Of a stretch of DNA of 64,000 nucleotides, positions 30,091-41,067 are shown piece by piece; within the stretch, counting starts at the first letter, position 1; every line of letters starts with the position of its first letter. The stretch covers positions 3,534,001-3,598,000 of the forward strand of contig JAECYW010000003.1 in the NCBI GenBank assembly GCA_023014335.1. The letters are read 5' to 3'. Under the pieces are notes generated by a model. It saw nothing but the letters and a program-made list of their open reading frames with translations. It was not told the origin of the DNA and made no database searches. The position numbers and the translations under genes were made by a program. The DNA is from Galerina marginata. Taxonomy: Eukaryota; Basidiomycota; Agaricomycetes; Agaricales; Galerinaceae.

Positions 30091-32565
30091 CCAGTATGTG
30101 AGTTGTGTGTGCCTTCTCTGCTTGATTTTGATTGCTGATCTTGCCTGCATCAAATCTCATCCAGCATGTGAGTTGTGTGTGTGCCTTATGTGCTTGATTT
30201 GGATTGCTGACCTTGCCTGCATCAAATCTCATCCAGACAGTAAGTTGTGTGTGTGCATTCTGGGCTTGATTTTGATTGCTGACCTTGTCTGCATCAAATC
30301 TCATCCAGACAGTGAGTTGTGTGTGTGCATTCTGGGCTTGATTTTGATTGCTGACCTTGTCTGCATCAAATCTCATCTAGGTTGTGAGTTGTGTGTGCCT
30401 TATGTACTTGATTTTGATTGCTGACCATGCTTGCATCAAATCCCATCCAGGGAGTGAGTTGTGTGTGCATTCTGTGCTTGATTTTGATTGCTGACCTTGC
30501 CTGAATCAAATCCCATCCAGCCAGTGAGTTGTGTGTGCCTTACGTAGTTGATTTTGATTGCTGACCATGCTTGCATCAAATCCCATCCAGAGAGTGAGTT
30601 GTGTGTGCATTCTGTGCTTGATTTTGATTGCTGACCTTGCCTGCATCAAATCCCATCCAGAGAGTGAGTTGTGTGTGCCTTATGTGGTTGATTTTGATTG
30701 CTGACCATGCCTGCATCAAATCCCATCCAGGGAGTGAGCTGTGTGTATTCTGTGCTTAATTTTGATTGCTGACCTTGCCTGCACCAAATCTCATCCAGTT
30801 TGTGAGTTGTGTGTGCTTTATGTAGTTGATTTTAATTGCTGACCATGCCTGCATCAAATCCCATCCAGGGAGTGAGTTGTGTGTATTCTGTGCTTGATTT
30901 TGATTGCTGACCTTGCCTGCACCAAATTTCATCCAGGAAGTGAGTTGTGTGTGTGCATTCTGTGCTTGATTTTGATTGCTGACCTTGCCTGCACCAAATT
31001 TGATCCAGGAAGTGAGTTGTGTGTGTGCATTCTGTGCTTGATTTTAATTGCTGACCTTGCCTGCATCAAATCCCATCCAGACAGTGAGTTGTGTGTGCCT
31101 TATGTAGTTGATTTTGATTGCTGACCATGCTTGCATCAAATCTCATCCAGTATGTGAGTTGTGTTTGCCTTATGTGCTTAATTTTGATTGCTGACCTTGC
31201 CTGCACCAAATCTCATCCAGTTTGTGAGTTGTGTGTGCTTTATGTAGTTGATTTTAATTGCTGACCATGCCTGCATCAAATCCCATCCAGGGAGTGAGTT
31301 GTGTGTATTCTGTGCTTGATTTTGATTGCTGACCTTGCCTGCACCAAATTTCATCCAGGAAGTGAGTTGTGTGTGTGCATTCTGTGCTTGATTTTGATTG
31401 CTGACCTTGCCTGCACCAAATTTGATCCAGGAAGTGAGTTGTGTGTGTGCATTCTGTGCTTGATTTTAATTGCTGACCTTGCCTGCATCAAATCCCATCC
31501 AGACAGTGAGTTGTGTGTGCCTTATGTAGTTGATTTTGATTGCTGACCATGCTTGCATCAAATCTCATCCAGTATGTGAGTTGTGTTTGCCTTATGTGGT
31601 TGATTTTAATTGCTGACCATGCTTGCATCAAATCTCATCCAGTTTGTGAGTTGTGTGTGCTTTATGTAGTTGATTTTAATTGCTGACCATGCCTGCATCA
31701 AATCCCATCCAGGCAGTGAGTTGTGTGTGCATTCTGTGCTTGATTTTGATTGCTGACCTTGCCTGCATCAAATTCCATCCAGGGAGTGAGTTGTGTGTGT
31801 GCATTCTGTGCTTGATTTGATTGCTGATCTTGCCTGCATCAAATCCCATCCAGACAGTGAGTTGTGTGTGCCTTATGTAGTTGATTTTGATTGCTGACCA
31901 TGCCTGCATCAAATCTCATCCAGGCAGTGAGTTGTGTGTGTGCATTCTGTGCTTGATTTTAATTGCTGACCTTGCCTGCATCAAATCCCATCCAGACAGT
32001 GAGTTGTGTGTGCCTTATGTAGTTGATTTTGATTGCTGACCATGCTTGCATCAAATCTCATCCAGTATGTGAGTTGTGTTTGCCTTATGTGGTTGATTTT
32101 GATTGCTGACCAGCTTGCATCAAATCTCATCCAGGCAGTGAGTTGTGTGTGCTTTATGTAGTTGATTTTAATTGCTGACCATGCCTGCATCAAATCCCAT
32201 CCAGGGAGTGAGTTGTGTGTGCATTCTGTGCTTGATTTTGATTGCTGACCCTGCCTGCATCAAATCTCATCCAGGCAGTGAGTTGTGTGTGCCTTATGTA
32301 GTTGATTTTGATTGCTGACCATGCCTGCTTCAAATCCCATCCAGGGAGTGAGTTGTGTATGCATTCTGTGCTTGATTTTGATTGCTGACCTTGCCTGCAT
32401 CAAATCCTATCCAGGCTGTGAGTTGTGTGTGTGCATTTTGTGCTTGATTTTGATTGCTGACCTTGCCTGCATCAAATCCCATCCAGGTAGTGAGTTGTGT
32501 GTGCCTTATGTGCTTGATTTTGATTGCTGATCTTGCCTGCATCAAATTTCATCCAGACAGTGAGT
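30091..32565 (+). repeat. Intron-like minisatellite, about 35 units of 67-73 bp
   Basis: Head-to-tail copies of a roughly 70-bp unit. Every unit on the plus strand reads: GTGAGT (or GTAAGT/GTGAGC), a TG-rich stretch, TTGATTTTGATTGCTGACC, then TGCATCAAATC.CATCCAG (or TCTAG), then exactly three bases (ACA, GCA, GGA, TAT, TTT, GAA, CCA, AGA and others), then the next GTGAGT. Donor, CTGAC branch-like site about 25 nt before the end, and YAG acceptor match a basidiomycete intron of normal length. Variants at the splice positions are ones spliceosomes tolerate. I counted 36 acceptor-spacer-donor junctions. Open frames of about 80-120 residues through the array are by-products of unit length and are not annotated as genes. 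Confidence 0.92.
30791..31634 (+). repeat. Higher-order duplication (422-bp period) inside the array
   Basis: A block of six units beginning near 30791 recurs at 31213 with essentially the same order of unit variants (TTT, GGA, GAA, GAA, ACA, TAT spacers), an offset of 422 bp. This is recent segmental expansion, probably by unequal exchange. Confidence 0.85.
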
Positions 32566-32780
32566 CATATGCACTCAATCCACTCAATCTTCAGTCTGAC
32601 ATATTATCTCATCCATTATTTAGTTTGTGAGTTCTCTAATCCCTCATTTTCTCTACACTTCTTTATCAGAGCTGCGTTTCATAGTCAAATGCTGTTCAAA
32701 GCATTGTTTGCACTCAATTCAAAGTAAATTTATCTTATTTTCTCACTCTTCTCTGCTCATTGTGTCCAATTTCTATAGGT
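32566..32780 (+). other. Diverged intron-like units flanking the array
   Basis: After the last regular unit the pattern continues in diverged form: GTGAGTCATATGC ... TCTGACAT ... ATTTAG, three bases (TTT), GTGAGTTCTC ... TTATCAG. The intron architecture thus outlives the sequence similarity. The strand and order match the array. Confidence 0.5.
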
Positions 32781-32903
32781 GCCATCTTTGACTGCTTTTA
32801 TAGGTCTGATTGCTTGCCTCCCCCTTACTGCAATGATTTTTTTCTTATAGTACTATGTCTAGCTATCATCATCTGTCTGGAACATTCCTTCTGGCTTATG
32901 CAG

Positions 32904-33227
32904 AATGGCTCCAGTCCCACTGAAAGCTTTATCGAAACCTTCCGCACTTCTATTGGAGAATTTGTGATTGTTCATCAAAAATTAGAAGACTACTTGAAAT
33001 CCAAGCAGAGTAAGGACTGGTTTGAAGCAAAATATTGTCCCTCCCGCAATGAGTGTGCCGAATTTCGGAAGATCATTTTGAACAACCTTCTCTGTAAGGC
33101 CAGTCAATTTCTTTCTTACTCTTGTGTTGATGATACAATAAAATATTTTCAGCTCCTTCTAATCCCTCTATTGGATATTAGAATCTGCAGACCATTTGTG
33201 TGGGTTACTGGAAGTCCAATGTACTAA
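32904..33227 (+). CDS. Hypothetical protein fragment
   Basis: Following a TATGCAG acceptor at 32903 an open frame reads NGSSPTESFIETFRTSIGEF, then KLEDYLKSKQSKDWFEA, CPSRNECAEFRKIILNNLL and a hydrophobic end to TAA at 33225-33227. The amphipathic first 70 residues look like a real protein segment; the last 40 may be intron read-through. No recognised domain. It could be a distal exon of the GTPase-like gene upstream of the array, or an independent relic. Confidence 0.35.
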   Translation, partial: NGSSPTESFIETFRTSIGEFVIVHQKLEDYLKSKQSKDWFEAKYCPSRNECAEFRKIILNNLLCKASQFLSYSCVDDTIKYFQLLLIPLLDIRICRPFVWVTGSPMY

Positions 33228-33896
33228 TATGTTGGACAACATTCAGTTTCACACAACAAGAATATCACAGGACTGGGTTCATGATAAATCTCTGTGATTT
33301 ATGGGGAATATATTGAAGAGTTATTCCTGAAAAGGTTCGCCTTATGTCAATGGATATATATGGGTTATAATTTAAGGAAGGGCAACATGTCTCCCTTGAC
33401 TAAAATGAGAATTTTTAGGGAAGATATTTTAAATATGGTTCAAGATAACTCTTGTGTCAATGTTATGGCGGGATATAGAAGTAATGGTGAAATTTTTTCT
33501 TTGTAAAATCCCAATGAGGTAGATGGACTTATTGAGGATTTATGATATAAAATTTAAAGCAACATCTTCTTTTTGTTCTGTATAATACCACCGTGAAACC
33601 TCATTGGCATCCAGAGAATTATCGAAGAGAATTTCAAATTAACGAGTTCAGTTACTTCAACCTTTCATCTTTGTTTTTAGATTATTATTATTTTGAATAA
33701 GATCTTCATAAAATCCAGACGATTGTGTTGGAAATATTTAAAACACGGCTCTCAGATCTCCTTTGAATATTTATTAAATAATGGCAAGGGATTTACAGTG
33801 ATTATCTTTTTAATGAATTCTCTCCAGAAAGAAAGGGTATAATTTAAATATCACCGGTAATTCTCCCCGGACTAAATTTAAAATTTGGGCGAGGAA
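33228..33896. other. AT-rich intergenic region
   Basis: AT-rich, with short frames only. I see no gene or repeat I can support. Confidence 0.4.
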
Positions 33897-34364
33897 ATGT
33901 TCGATGCCGAACCGCTGATAGAAAACAAGCCCGGAAACGATATCGGTGTGACGACGCTGTTCAGCGTCCCCTGGTCTGCAAGATATCCCGCCCAACAAAA
34001 TGACTCAACGGTCTCTGAAGTCCGCAATATTAATTATAAGGTAGACAAGGCAGCCGGGCATTTCGAGCCGCCAACATCGACATTTACATCCCAAAGTTTC
34101 GGCCCCCGCTACCTGAAGATCGGTAAAACACTCGAGAAGATGAATGAAAACAAACAAGTTATAATTACCCACCCTGAAACAAGCAGCCGGCCGGCCTCGT
34201 CCAACCAGCTCGAGAAGGGGGCACTCATACCGTCAAACAGCAGTGCGAACAGTCCTTGTGCGACGGAATTGCATTACTACAGTGCTTGGGCTGTCAAAGA
34301 TGGGTGGGGATGTAGCCTCCATTCGTCTCGTGAAATGACGGCGCCTGGTAGCGTTGTACAGTAA
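33897..34364 (+). CDS. Hypothetical open frame
   Basis: ATG-initiated frame of 155 residues (MFDAEPLIENKPGNDIGV, TLFSVPWSARYPAQQND, FGPRYLKIGKTLEKMNE) with protein-like composition up to about residue 125; the C-terminal part is less convincing. No signal peptide, domain or intron recognised. Possible single-exon gene or relic. Confidence 0.3.
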   Translation: MFDAEPLIENKPGNDIGVTTLFSVPWSARYPAQQNDSTVSEVRNINYKVDKAAGHFEPPTSTFTSQSFGPRYLKIGKTLEKMNENKQVIITHPETSSRPASSNQLEKGALIPSNSSANSPCATELHYYSAWAVKDGWGCSLHSSREMTAPGSVVQ

Positions 34365-35991
34365 AACGAGGGATGGGGAAACGGTGGGGGCAGGCCGGGG
34401 TCCAAGGTAAGTGCAGTGGAGCAGTGGGCGGCCATTCCGTGTGGTAGAGCGACTTATGCATGGTGTCATCGCAAGCAGTGATAGCCGCGGCGTTGCTGGA
34501 CGAGTGGACATCGTGTCGCAGACACAGGCTAGAGGTGTCGTTCGCAGGCAGGTTGTTTTGAGCGGGCTAAAGATGGGATGGTCAGTCGGCGAGTACGGCA
34601 CGAGTGTTACCCACTAGGCTCCTTCATGATCTGGCCCGTGTGCTGAGAACAGAGGGGGCCGTAAATTGTCGCAGGCCGTCTTCGAGAGTCGGCGACAAGG
34701 GAGTAAGTAATCTCTATGTGTGTCTGGGTAGTGAAATTGCCGTTGAGACATAATCTAGCGTAAGTAGCGAGGCTTGCAGCCGTTCTGAGCTAGAAAGGAT
34801 CGGAGCCAGTCAGCTACACAGATTGGGGAATCCTGGCAACATACCAGTGCTATAGCCAATTATCCATGTTGAATACATCAGTTATCCGTTCGCCTCCCAT
34901 GGCGGGAAGCCATGCACGCCCAAAACACCATCCGTCATGATCATCTCCTTCATGAAAAAGACATAATCGTGCATGAAAACAAAATGAATAGTTATTTAGA
35001 CAAACCGTTTATAGGAAGACCCTTTCCTTGTCCGTCTATGCACTCATAGAATTCCGGTGCACGTTGTCCTTACCGCCTGCTTGTCACAACCGTAAACAAA
35101 GGGGTTCATTCCTGGCTGCAGGTGATGTTTTGATTTTATGAGTTAGCCGGGTCTTTTTCTTCCTGAAGGACTGAGATGCCGGCGCATTCGCTGAGAGTTA
35201 GAAATAAATTAGCACCAGGCTGACTGAAGAAGAGGACAACGAAACCAACAAGAACCGACGGTGTCGGAAAGAAGTCGGAACGCTTATATAATCCTATCAC
35301 GGGACATACCGGCGTCTTAAACGGTCCCCCTCGCGGCCTCGCCAAAGGGCAGCCTCAGATGTGTTCACATGTACACTCATGTACAGTGGCCAGAGAAAAC
35401 GCGGACGCCAATCCGACCTGCCGATCCTCCCTTAATTTCCCCGGAGAGCCCTGCTACTCTGCCTGCCTCCCTTTCTCACATCTAGAGCACTTGCAACCAA
35501 CGTCGAGATCGGCTTGGAAGCTCAACACCACTACACAATCTCCATCATGATCATCGGAGCTGTCCGAGCTGGGGGCTATGGTCAAGGAACGATGTGAGGC
35601 ACGTCGATCGACATTCGACATTCTGCGCCCGCATGGAAGTTGGACAGGATCTCAAGAGCCTGCAAAATTCATCTCACTAATTGTTGGCTGATCATGATCA
35701 GAGATAGATTTTAAGTACCTGCATTTCCCTCGATTCAGCAACGTGCAGAACAGTAAAGTATATATCTGTTTAAGTAAAAGGAATAAAAAGTTGAGTGCTC
35801 TGTAAATTCTGGAGCCCGAGAAATTGACGTAAAATACAAGTTTCTACCAAAGACAATATATAGCGAAAGTAAAGTCATCATTTCATGCTACCCAAAAACG
35901 AAGGCAACAGAGTCGGGGACGGACTGGCGCTTTGGCACCGTTAGGACAAGTTAGTGGCTGTAGGAATTGACCGTTGTGGCCAACGACTCGT
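34365..35991. other. Gene-poor region
   Basis: Only short overlapping frames without family signatures on either strand. A TATATAA-like motif near 35284-35291 has no supported gene beside it. Confidence 0.4.
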
Positions 35992-36883
35992 TCAAGGCAT
36001 AAATAGGCCAGTTAAAAAACCAGTTCCGTTGGCCGCTTCCGTCGCTACGTCCGACTGAGATATGTGCGCTGTCCCAGCCAACAGAAGAGGTCGCAAGCTG
36101 GAGATAAGTGACGCCAGTTGGTAATTGGGGCAAGCGTTGGTCACAGTGGCTCGGCAGGTGGGGCAGTTATACACAAAGTAATCTTCTGGCCGTTTTCCGA
36201 ATGCCTTTATCAGACAGATTGCTTTGCGTAATTGGGTCCTGGTCGTCGGGACGAGTATGCCCCTGGCAATTCCCTCTCTCCGGGAAAGCTTCTTTAAACT
36301 TTCGCTCAGGGGTATAGTAAACGCTGTCTTGATGCACAGTCCGCAAAAAGAATGGCCGCAAGCAAAACTATGGCAGTAGTAAGCATTAGCCCAGCGTCTC
36401 CGATTCATTCTGAGAAAATGCTAACACAAATGGCGTTTCCATTAACCGCAGGCAAATCGGACATGTGGCTTGAGTCCGAAGGACTTGCGCGGCCTGCTCA
36501 GAAAAATAAATAACATCAATGTATGGAAGTCGAAATCAGGTTATTGATACACACCTCCTCAAGTCGTGTCTCCAAGTTGTCATCCTTCTTCTATAATTGA
36601 ATGGGCTTTAACTGAAGAGCTCTGAGGGCTAACCGTTCTCACTTACGGAGTTGGGACCCTTGATGAGATTGAACTCTTCAAGGAGTTCGGCGACTGTCGG
36701 TAAATAATCGGATGGTGTAGAATGTATGGAGGAAAGGGAGGGAAACCTAGGACGTCGCGTGGATGAAGTCGAGGCGGATCCGGATGCCATAGCTGTGTAC
36801 CCTTCATCGGCCGGGCGTGAGGGTTGCCGAGGCTTTGCATGTGGTCGATTTTTGGGAGGTGAACGGGTCAGAATGGCAGGCAT
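35992..36883 (-). CDS. RING-finger protein
   Basis: Probable E3 ubiquitin ligase. Four exons (36883-36647, 36590-36555, 36496-36426, 36367-35992) join in frame to 239 residues. The N-terminal Ser/Pro-rich basic region (MPAILTRSPPKNRPHAKP) is followed by YLPTVAELLEEFNLIKG and a short helix. The C3HC4 RING reads ATCPICLRLMETPFVFACGH, SFCGLCIKTAF, a long insertion of about 45 residues, then YNCPTCRATV. All eight zinc ligands are visible; the insertion between the third and fourth ligand pairs is unusually long. The C-terminus (NYQLASLISSLRPLLL) is helical. No membrane segment. Partner and substrate unknown. Confidence 0.85.
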
Positions 36884-37522
36884 GTTCGTGACGTCTACAA
36901 TGGAAATGAAGAAAAGGGATCAAGGTAAAGACTTGTTAACTGAACCGAACGATATACGAAGGCTGTTTATATAGATAAGGAGGAGTGGCACCGACGTCCG
37001 TTTTAGGAAAGTCGAAAACAGATCTCATCGCCTCTGCCACATTCTGTTTGTTTCACGGTCCCGTTGTGTACAGATATAGAAGAGCAGGAGTGGACTATCT
37101 TGGTACGTATACCAGACTACCTAGAAGAGGGCACTTGGCATCTTGCTCAAATTTAAAGGAGATGGTGACGAAAGTCGATGCCCTAAAGAAGATAACTAGG
37201 ATCCCTGCTGTGTACCGCATTAATATTAATTCATTTATTGATTAACTCGTTCAAGCAGCTTTGGCACTGGGAAAATCAATTACCAACCTGCACAGGTCCA
37301 CCAGACAGAAGCCTCATCAAACAGTTACAGGGATAGAGTGCGCCGACTTTAAGAGCTACCGCTACAGTTGTCATTGGATTCAAAATTCATACGGGTAAAT
37401 CATCAAACTCCACCGGCTTTGAAGACAGCAGCCCATTTTGGCAGAGGTTACAGGTGTGCACGAAGGGGGCTAAGGGATTAAATACTTCCCAGGTAAAATT
37501 TGGTTGCACTGGAACGCCACGG

Positions 37523-37537
37523 GCGCGCGAAGCGCGC
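37523..37537. repeat. Perfect GC hairpin
   Basis: GCGCGC-GAA-GCGCGC: a 6-bp perfect stem with a GAA loop, in an otherwise AT-rich stretch. Function unknown. Confidence 0.6.
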
Positions 37538-39984
37538 AAAAACAACACGTGGACTTATTTTTTTGTCAAACTGAGGTTACTGAACTAAGCTTTCAATACC
37601 AGGGGGGTGGTCACCGAGTAAAGTTGAAGTAAATCAATATAATTTTGATATTAAATTACAGCTTAGCTTGAATTCAGCTAGTGACCGTGCACGCGATCGC
37701 GCTAGTCATCTAATTATAGTACTCCACCCAGGTATCTGAAAAGAGGAAGAAATTTAATTGAGTGGGGAGGACAGAGAATATAGGAGATGCCAGTGTTATC
37801 TCCGAACACTCTAAAGTGCTATTTTAAGTAGTCATTACCGAATTTTTTGAAAATTTTTAAGCGAGCCTCAACGAGGAGTCCAGCCCCGCCATTCAGTGGG
37901 GACTGGCGTAATAGGTCTTTCGTCTCCGTTCCTCCTGAATCCTAGCTTTGCGAGCTTCATTTAACCACCTGATAGAGACGGCAGATCTGCTGGCCATGGG
38001 CGCGACACTGTACAGTAATTACTGTGATCCGCCTGCTGTGATCCGCTGGTCTCCGTAGTCTAATCTAATCAACTGATGCCACGGTTCCACCAACTGCTAG
38101 GCGCTATTAATAGCCACAATGAGTCGAATTTAGTTAACTGTGTATACTTTTCTTTATTTTCGGTCTTTTGTAGAGGTGTGTGTAGAGTTTATCATCATTA
38201 TATTGACGTGCCTTCTATACAAAGACAGCCAGTTTTCCAAAGGCTAACACAACTTGCTCTATAGCTACGTAGGTGATGATCTATATCCTGAGCATTATTA
38301 AACTGTCTGAACACTACATTGGCGGGTCGGGGCTCGGAGGAGAGCCTTTAAGGACGACAAGAGACCAATTATGGATGCACAGTGTCCGGAGGCAGCTCAT
38401 ACGCGGTGAAACAAGTCAGTTACAATAGGCACGCTGCTTGTCATCAACCCAGGTACTAGAGTACTGCAGTTGGAAGCCAATAGAGGCAGAAGTTGTCAGC
38501 AATATATACGCTCACAAGTCGCAAATCTGTCAAATAAGCAAATTAAGTTCCAACTGACAAAAAAAGCATGAGGCAGAGCGGTTTTAGCCTTTCCGGTTTT
38601 GCGGAGCGACGGCAGTGGCTCTCCAGCGACCGATATGTGCCGCAGTGCTTTATAGTTCTGTCAGTCAAAGCATAACGGCAAGTGATATTATACAACGACT
38701 CATCGAGAACGCGGAAGGAATATTGTAAGAAACAAGCGCCAATACACTATCCTCTAACTATAACCTGGCCATCCGGAGCTTATATTTCAGGCGCCAGCCT
38801 TTCTGCCGCATAAGGATTTTCGACTTCAGAAATATTGGCGTGCATCAAAACGTCGCCGTCAAATCTGGGAGTAGCTTCCCATCCTCATTTTTCGCGTCGG
38901 AATTTCTTTCTTATCAGTTTATTTATTGACGAAACCACCAATCTCCCCAGAATCCCCCGAACCATGATGAAAATGAAGTTTGCGCCCCCTTGGTTTTAAT
39001 GAAGCATTCAAAGGCAGGCATACTCGTGAGTCATGCAACAAGAAAAGATAATATTCTGGCTGGCCTCTGTGAGCGTAAGGATGACAATCGGAGGAGGGAA
39101 AAGGTACATGGCGCGGCCTCTTCATCGGACCATGTTACTACTAATGCTACGATTAGTACTCACCCAGAGTCGAGATTTTCCAGGTATTTAAAGAACGGAA
39201 TAAGAGACAATAAGTGTGGACACGCGTTCCAAGTTTGCACGCACCCTTACACCAACTGAGCTGAAATAATATTTTAATAATTGGCCGATGTCGAAATAAA
39301 ATCTAGAGTGGCAGCCAGGGTACGTGGCTTCAAATTTGTATTCTATTGAAAATGTATAGTACATAAACCTAGGCCTAACATTCCCTACAGCATGATCTTA
39401 CGTGCAACGCGGGTAGATTTCAAGTAGATTTGAGGGTAAAGTGGGTGGATAATTGTAGAGTACATAAATTACCAGCGATAATATGCGATTCTCAATCCCT
39501 TCCGTTCTGGTGATAAAAAATAAACAAGGAAATCGTCTTCACAATACAGCTGGGTAGCTGCCTAGTGTTTCAATATATTTTTTAGTCAACTTGTTTGGGA
39601 CTTAATTACATAGATTCATGCCGAGTTTCAAATTTTTCGAAGCAAAACTGGACTTCCTGCGCGCCCGGAGGAAAACACCTTCGCACCGAGCGCGCGACGC
39701 CTGAATTGAGACGCGTAAGGTCACGTGCTTAAAATCGGTAGCTGCAAACACACATGTCACGGTGACACTTGTCCTTGTACTCGTCGCTCTCTCATTTTGC
39801 CGTCCCATGCACCCCTCAATGACGAGAGCGAAAGGTCATGACAAATCCAAGCGCCATGATGACTCGCCTTTTGACTGCAGACTTAAGAGTTTCCCATCTC
39901 AGTACTTCGATCTCAGTGGTCACACATTTAACCGGGTAACTGAGCGAGAGGCACTTCTTTGTTTCTTTGTCCAAATTTAATTGC

Positions 39985-39993
39985 TATATAAAA
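39985..39993 (+). promoter_or_regulatory. TATA box of tandem-exon gene
   Basis: TATATAAAA lies 86 bp upstream of the ATG at 40079, a typical TATA-to-start distance in fungi. Confidence 0.45.
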
Positions 39994-40078
39994 TGCACCG
40001 CTCTGGATACTATTGTGCTCCCTATTCATACCCCCACTTACACCCGCCTCCGCTATATAGTATCCACGTATCTAATAT

Positions 40079-41067
40079 ATGTTCTGGGAGGCAACGGAAT
40101 ACGATTTGTCTTCCGAATCAGATTCGTCGGCGTCCCAGATCCAGACCGCATCAGAAATTGGTTCGGACCATTCGATGGTATGTATTTCTTTTGCTAGATA
40201 TAAATGCCAATATTTATGCTCATGCTTATAGTCGCAGCACTCTCCAAATTCATCTCAAGAAGGAATCGGATTTTCTAGGGTGCGCGCGCCTCTATTACTC
40301 GCCGAGAAATTTATATGCCCAGACACAGATCAGACTGATCATGAGTCCACGTCGCGAGAATGGCAAGGATTTTCGAGGGTATTATTTCTCGTATAATATT
40401 CCTCAAAGGCGCATGCTTACGCGGAGAGTAGACGGCTCTGGAATGGCAAGGGATGACATTTTCTAGGGTATCACTTCCCATATAATACTCCTCAGAGAAG
40501 ACGCATGCTGACAAGAAGAGTAGACGGCTCCAAAGCCCCCGTCGTTGGAATGGCAAGGAGTCGGATCTTCGATGGTGACGTTGCCCTTGCTCGTCGAAGT
40601 ATTGACTTGCTTATACAGAGACTAGATGCAGCCCACGTCCTTAGAATGGCAAGCTTCAACTCTTCCAGTAATTTCCTTTCTCAAGGATGGTTGTTTCCTA
40701 TCTGATTTTATTGCACGTATTAGAGCGAGGTCGCCGCTCAATACGCTGGGGAACTCAACAAGGAAGTGGCGTGGGATGGATTCAGAGAGGTCTGCATGCT
40801 GCAGAGCGCCGATTCGACAATTAATACTGAATCATACCGATAGTCAGTCTGCGACTCCATCGCCTGGCAATCCTCTATGTACACTTCGCGAGGTGAAGTG
40901 GGATTTCGCTTTCAGAATGACGTTGAGCCATCCCATTCTGTACAGGTGCGATTCCCACCAGGCTTACTGAAGCCCTGCACCTCATCCATAGCGACTACAG
41001 CCTCGAAAGCTTTTTATCTCGAAACCACCATCTAGATCTAGAGCCACTTTTGAAGAAATTATTTTAA
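40079..41067 (+). CDS. Small protein encoded by tandemly duplicated micro-exons
   Basis: Nine exons join without any frame break to 179 residues: 40079-40177, 40232-40279, 40346-40378, 40432-40467, 40524-40574, 40632-40667, 40724-40789, 40844-40892, 40946-41067, with GT-AG introns of about 53-66 nt. Exon 1 is acidic and Ser-rich (SSESDSSASQIQ, SEIGSDHSM). Exons 3-6 are 33-51 nt and each encodes a variant of one peptide: STSREWQGFSR, TALEWQGMTFSR, TAPKPPSLEWQGVGSSM, PTSLEWQASTLP; exons 2 and 8 (GIGFSR; SIAWQSSMYTSR) look like older relatives. Nearly all these exons are phase 0, so copies can be added without frame loss. The C-terminus is Leu-rich and helical (LEPLLKKLF). No signal peptide or known domain; function unknown. 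The exact joins are strong evidence for a real gene. Confidence 0.72.
40379..40574 (+). repeat. Tandem exon-intron duplication
   Basis: Intron 3 plus exon 4 (40379-40467) and intron 4 plus exon 5 (40468-40574) are diverged copies of the same block: both introns carry CATATAATACTCCTCA-like and CGCATGCT.AC..G.AGAGTAG segments, and both exons begin ACGGCT and contain GAATGGCAAGG. Confidence 0.85.

Larger units (their letters stand above)
36884..40078. other. 3.2-kb gene-poor region
   Basis: No convincing gene on either strand. It contains a GC-rich perfect hairpin at 37523-37537, an imperfect hairpin around 37882-37910 (CCAG-CCCC / GGGGACTGG) and alternating GCGCGC tracts near 39660-39700. These may be remnants of non-autonomous elements, but no termini or duplications were identified. 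Confidence 0.45.

Noticed and set aside
30062..32545. Open frames of about 70-120 codons on both strands of the array
   Set aside because: They arise because some units are 72 bp (24 codons). They shift or stop wherever unit length changes, so they are by-products of the repeat.
30091..32565. CRISPR array
   Set aside because: Units are contiguous near-identical copies with only a 3-nt variable piece; there are no unique spacers, and the genome is eukaryotic.
36985..37245. Plus-strand 86-codon frame next to the RING gene
   Set aside because: No family, no conserved composition and no splice partners; could be chance.
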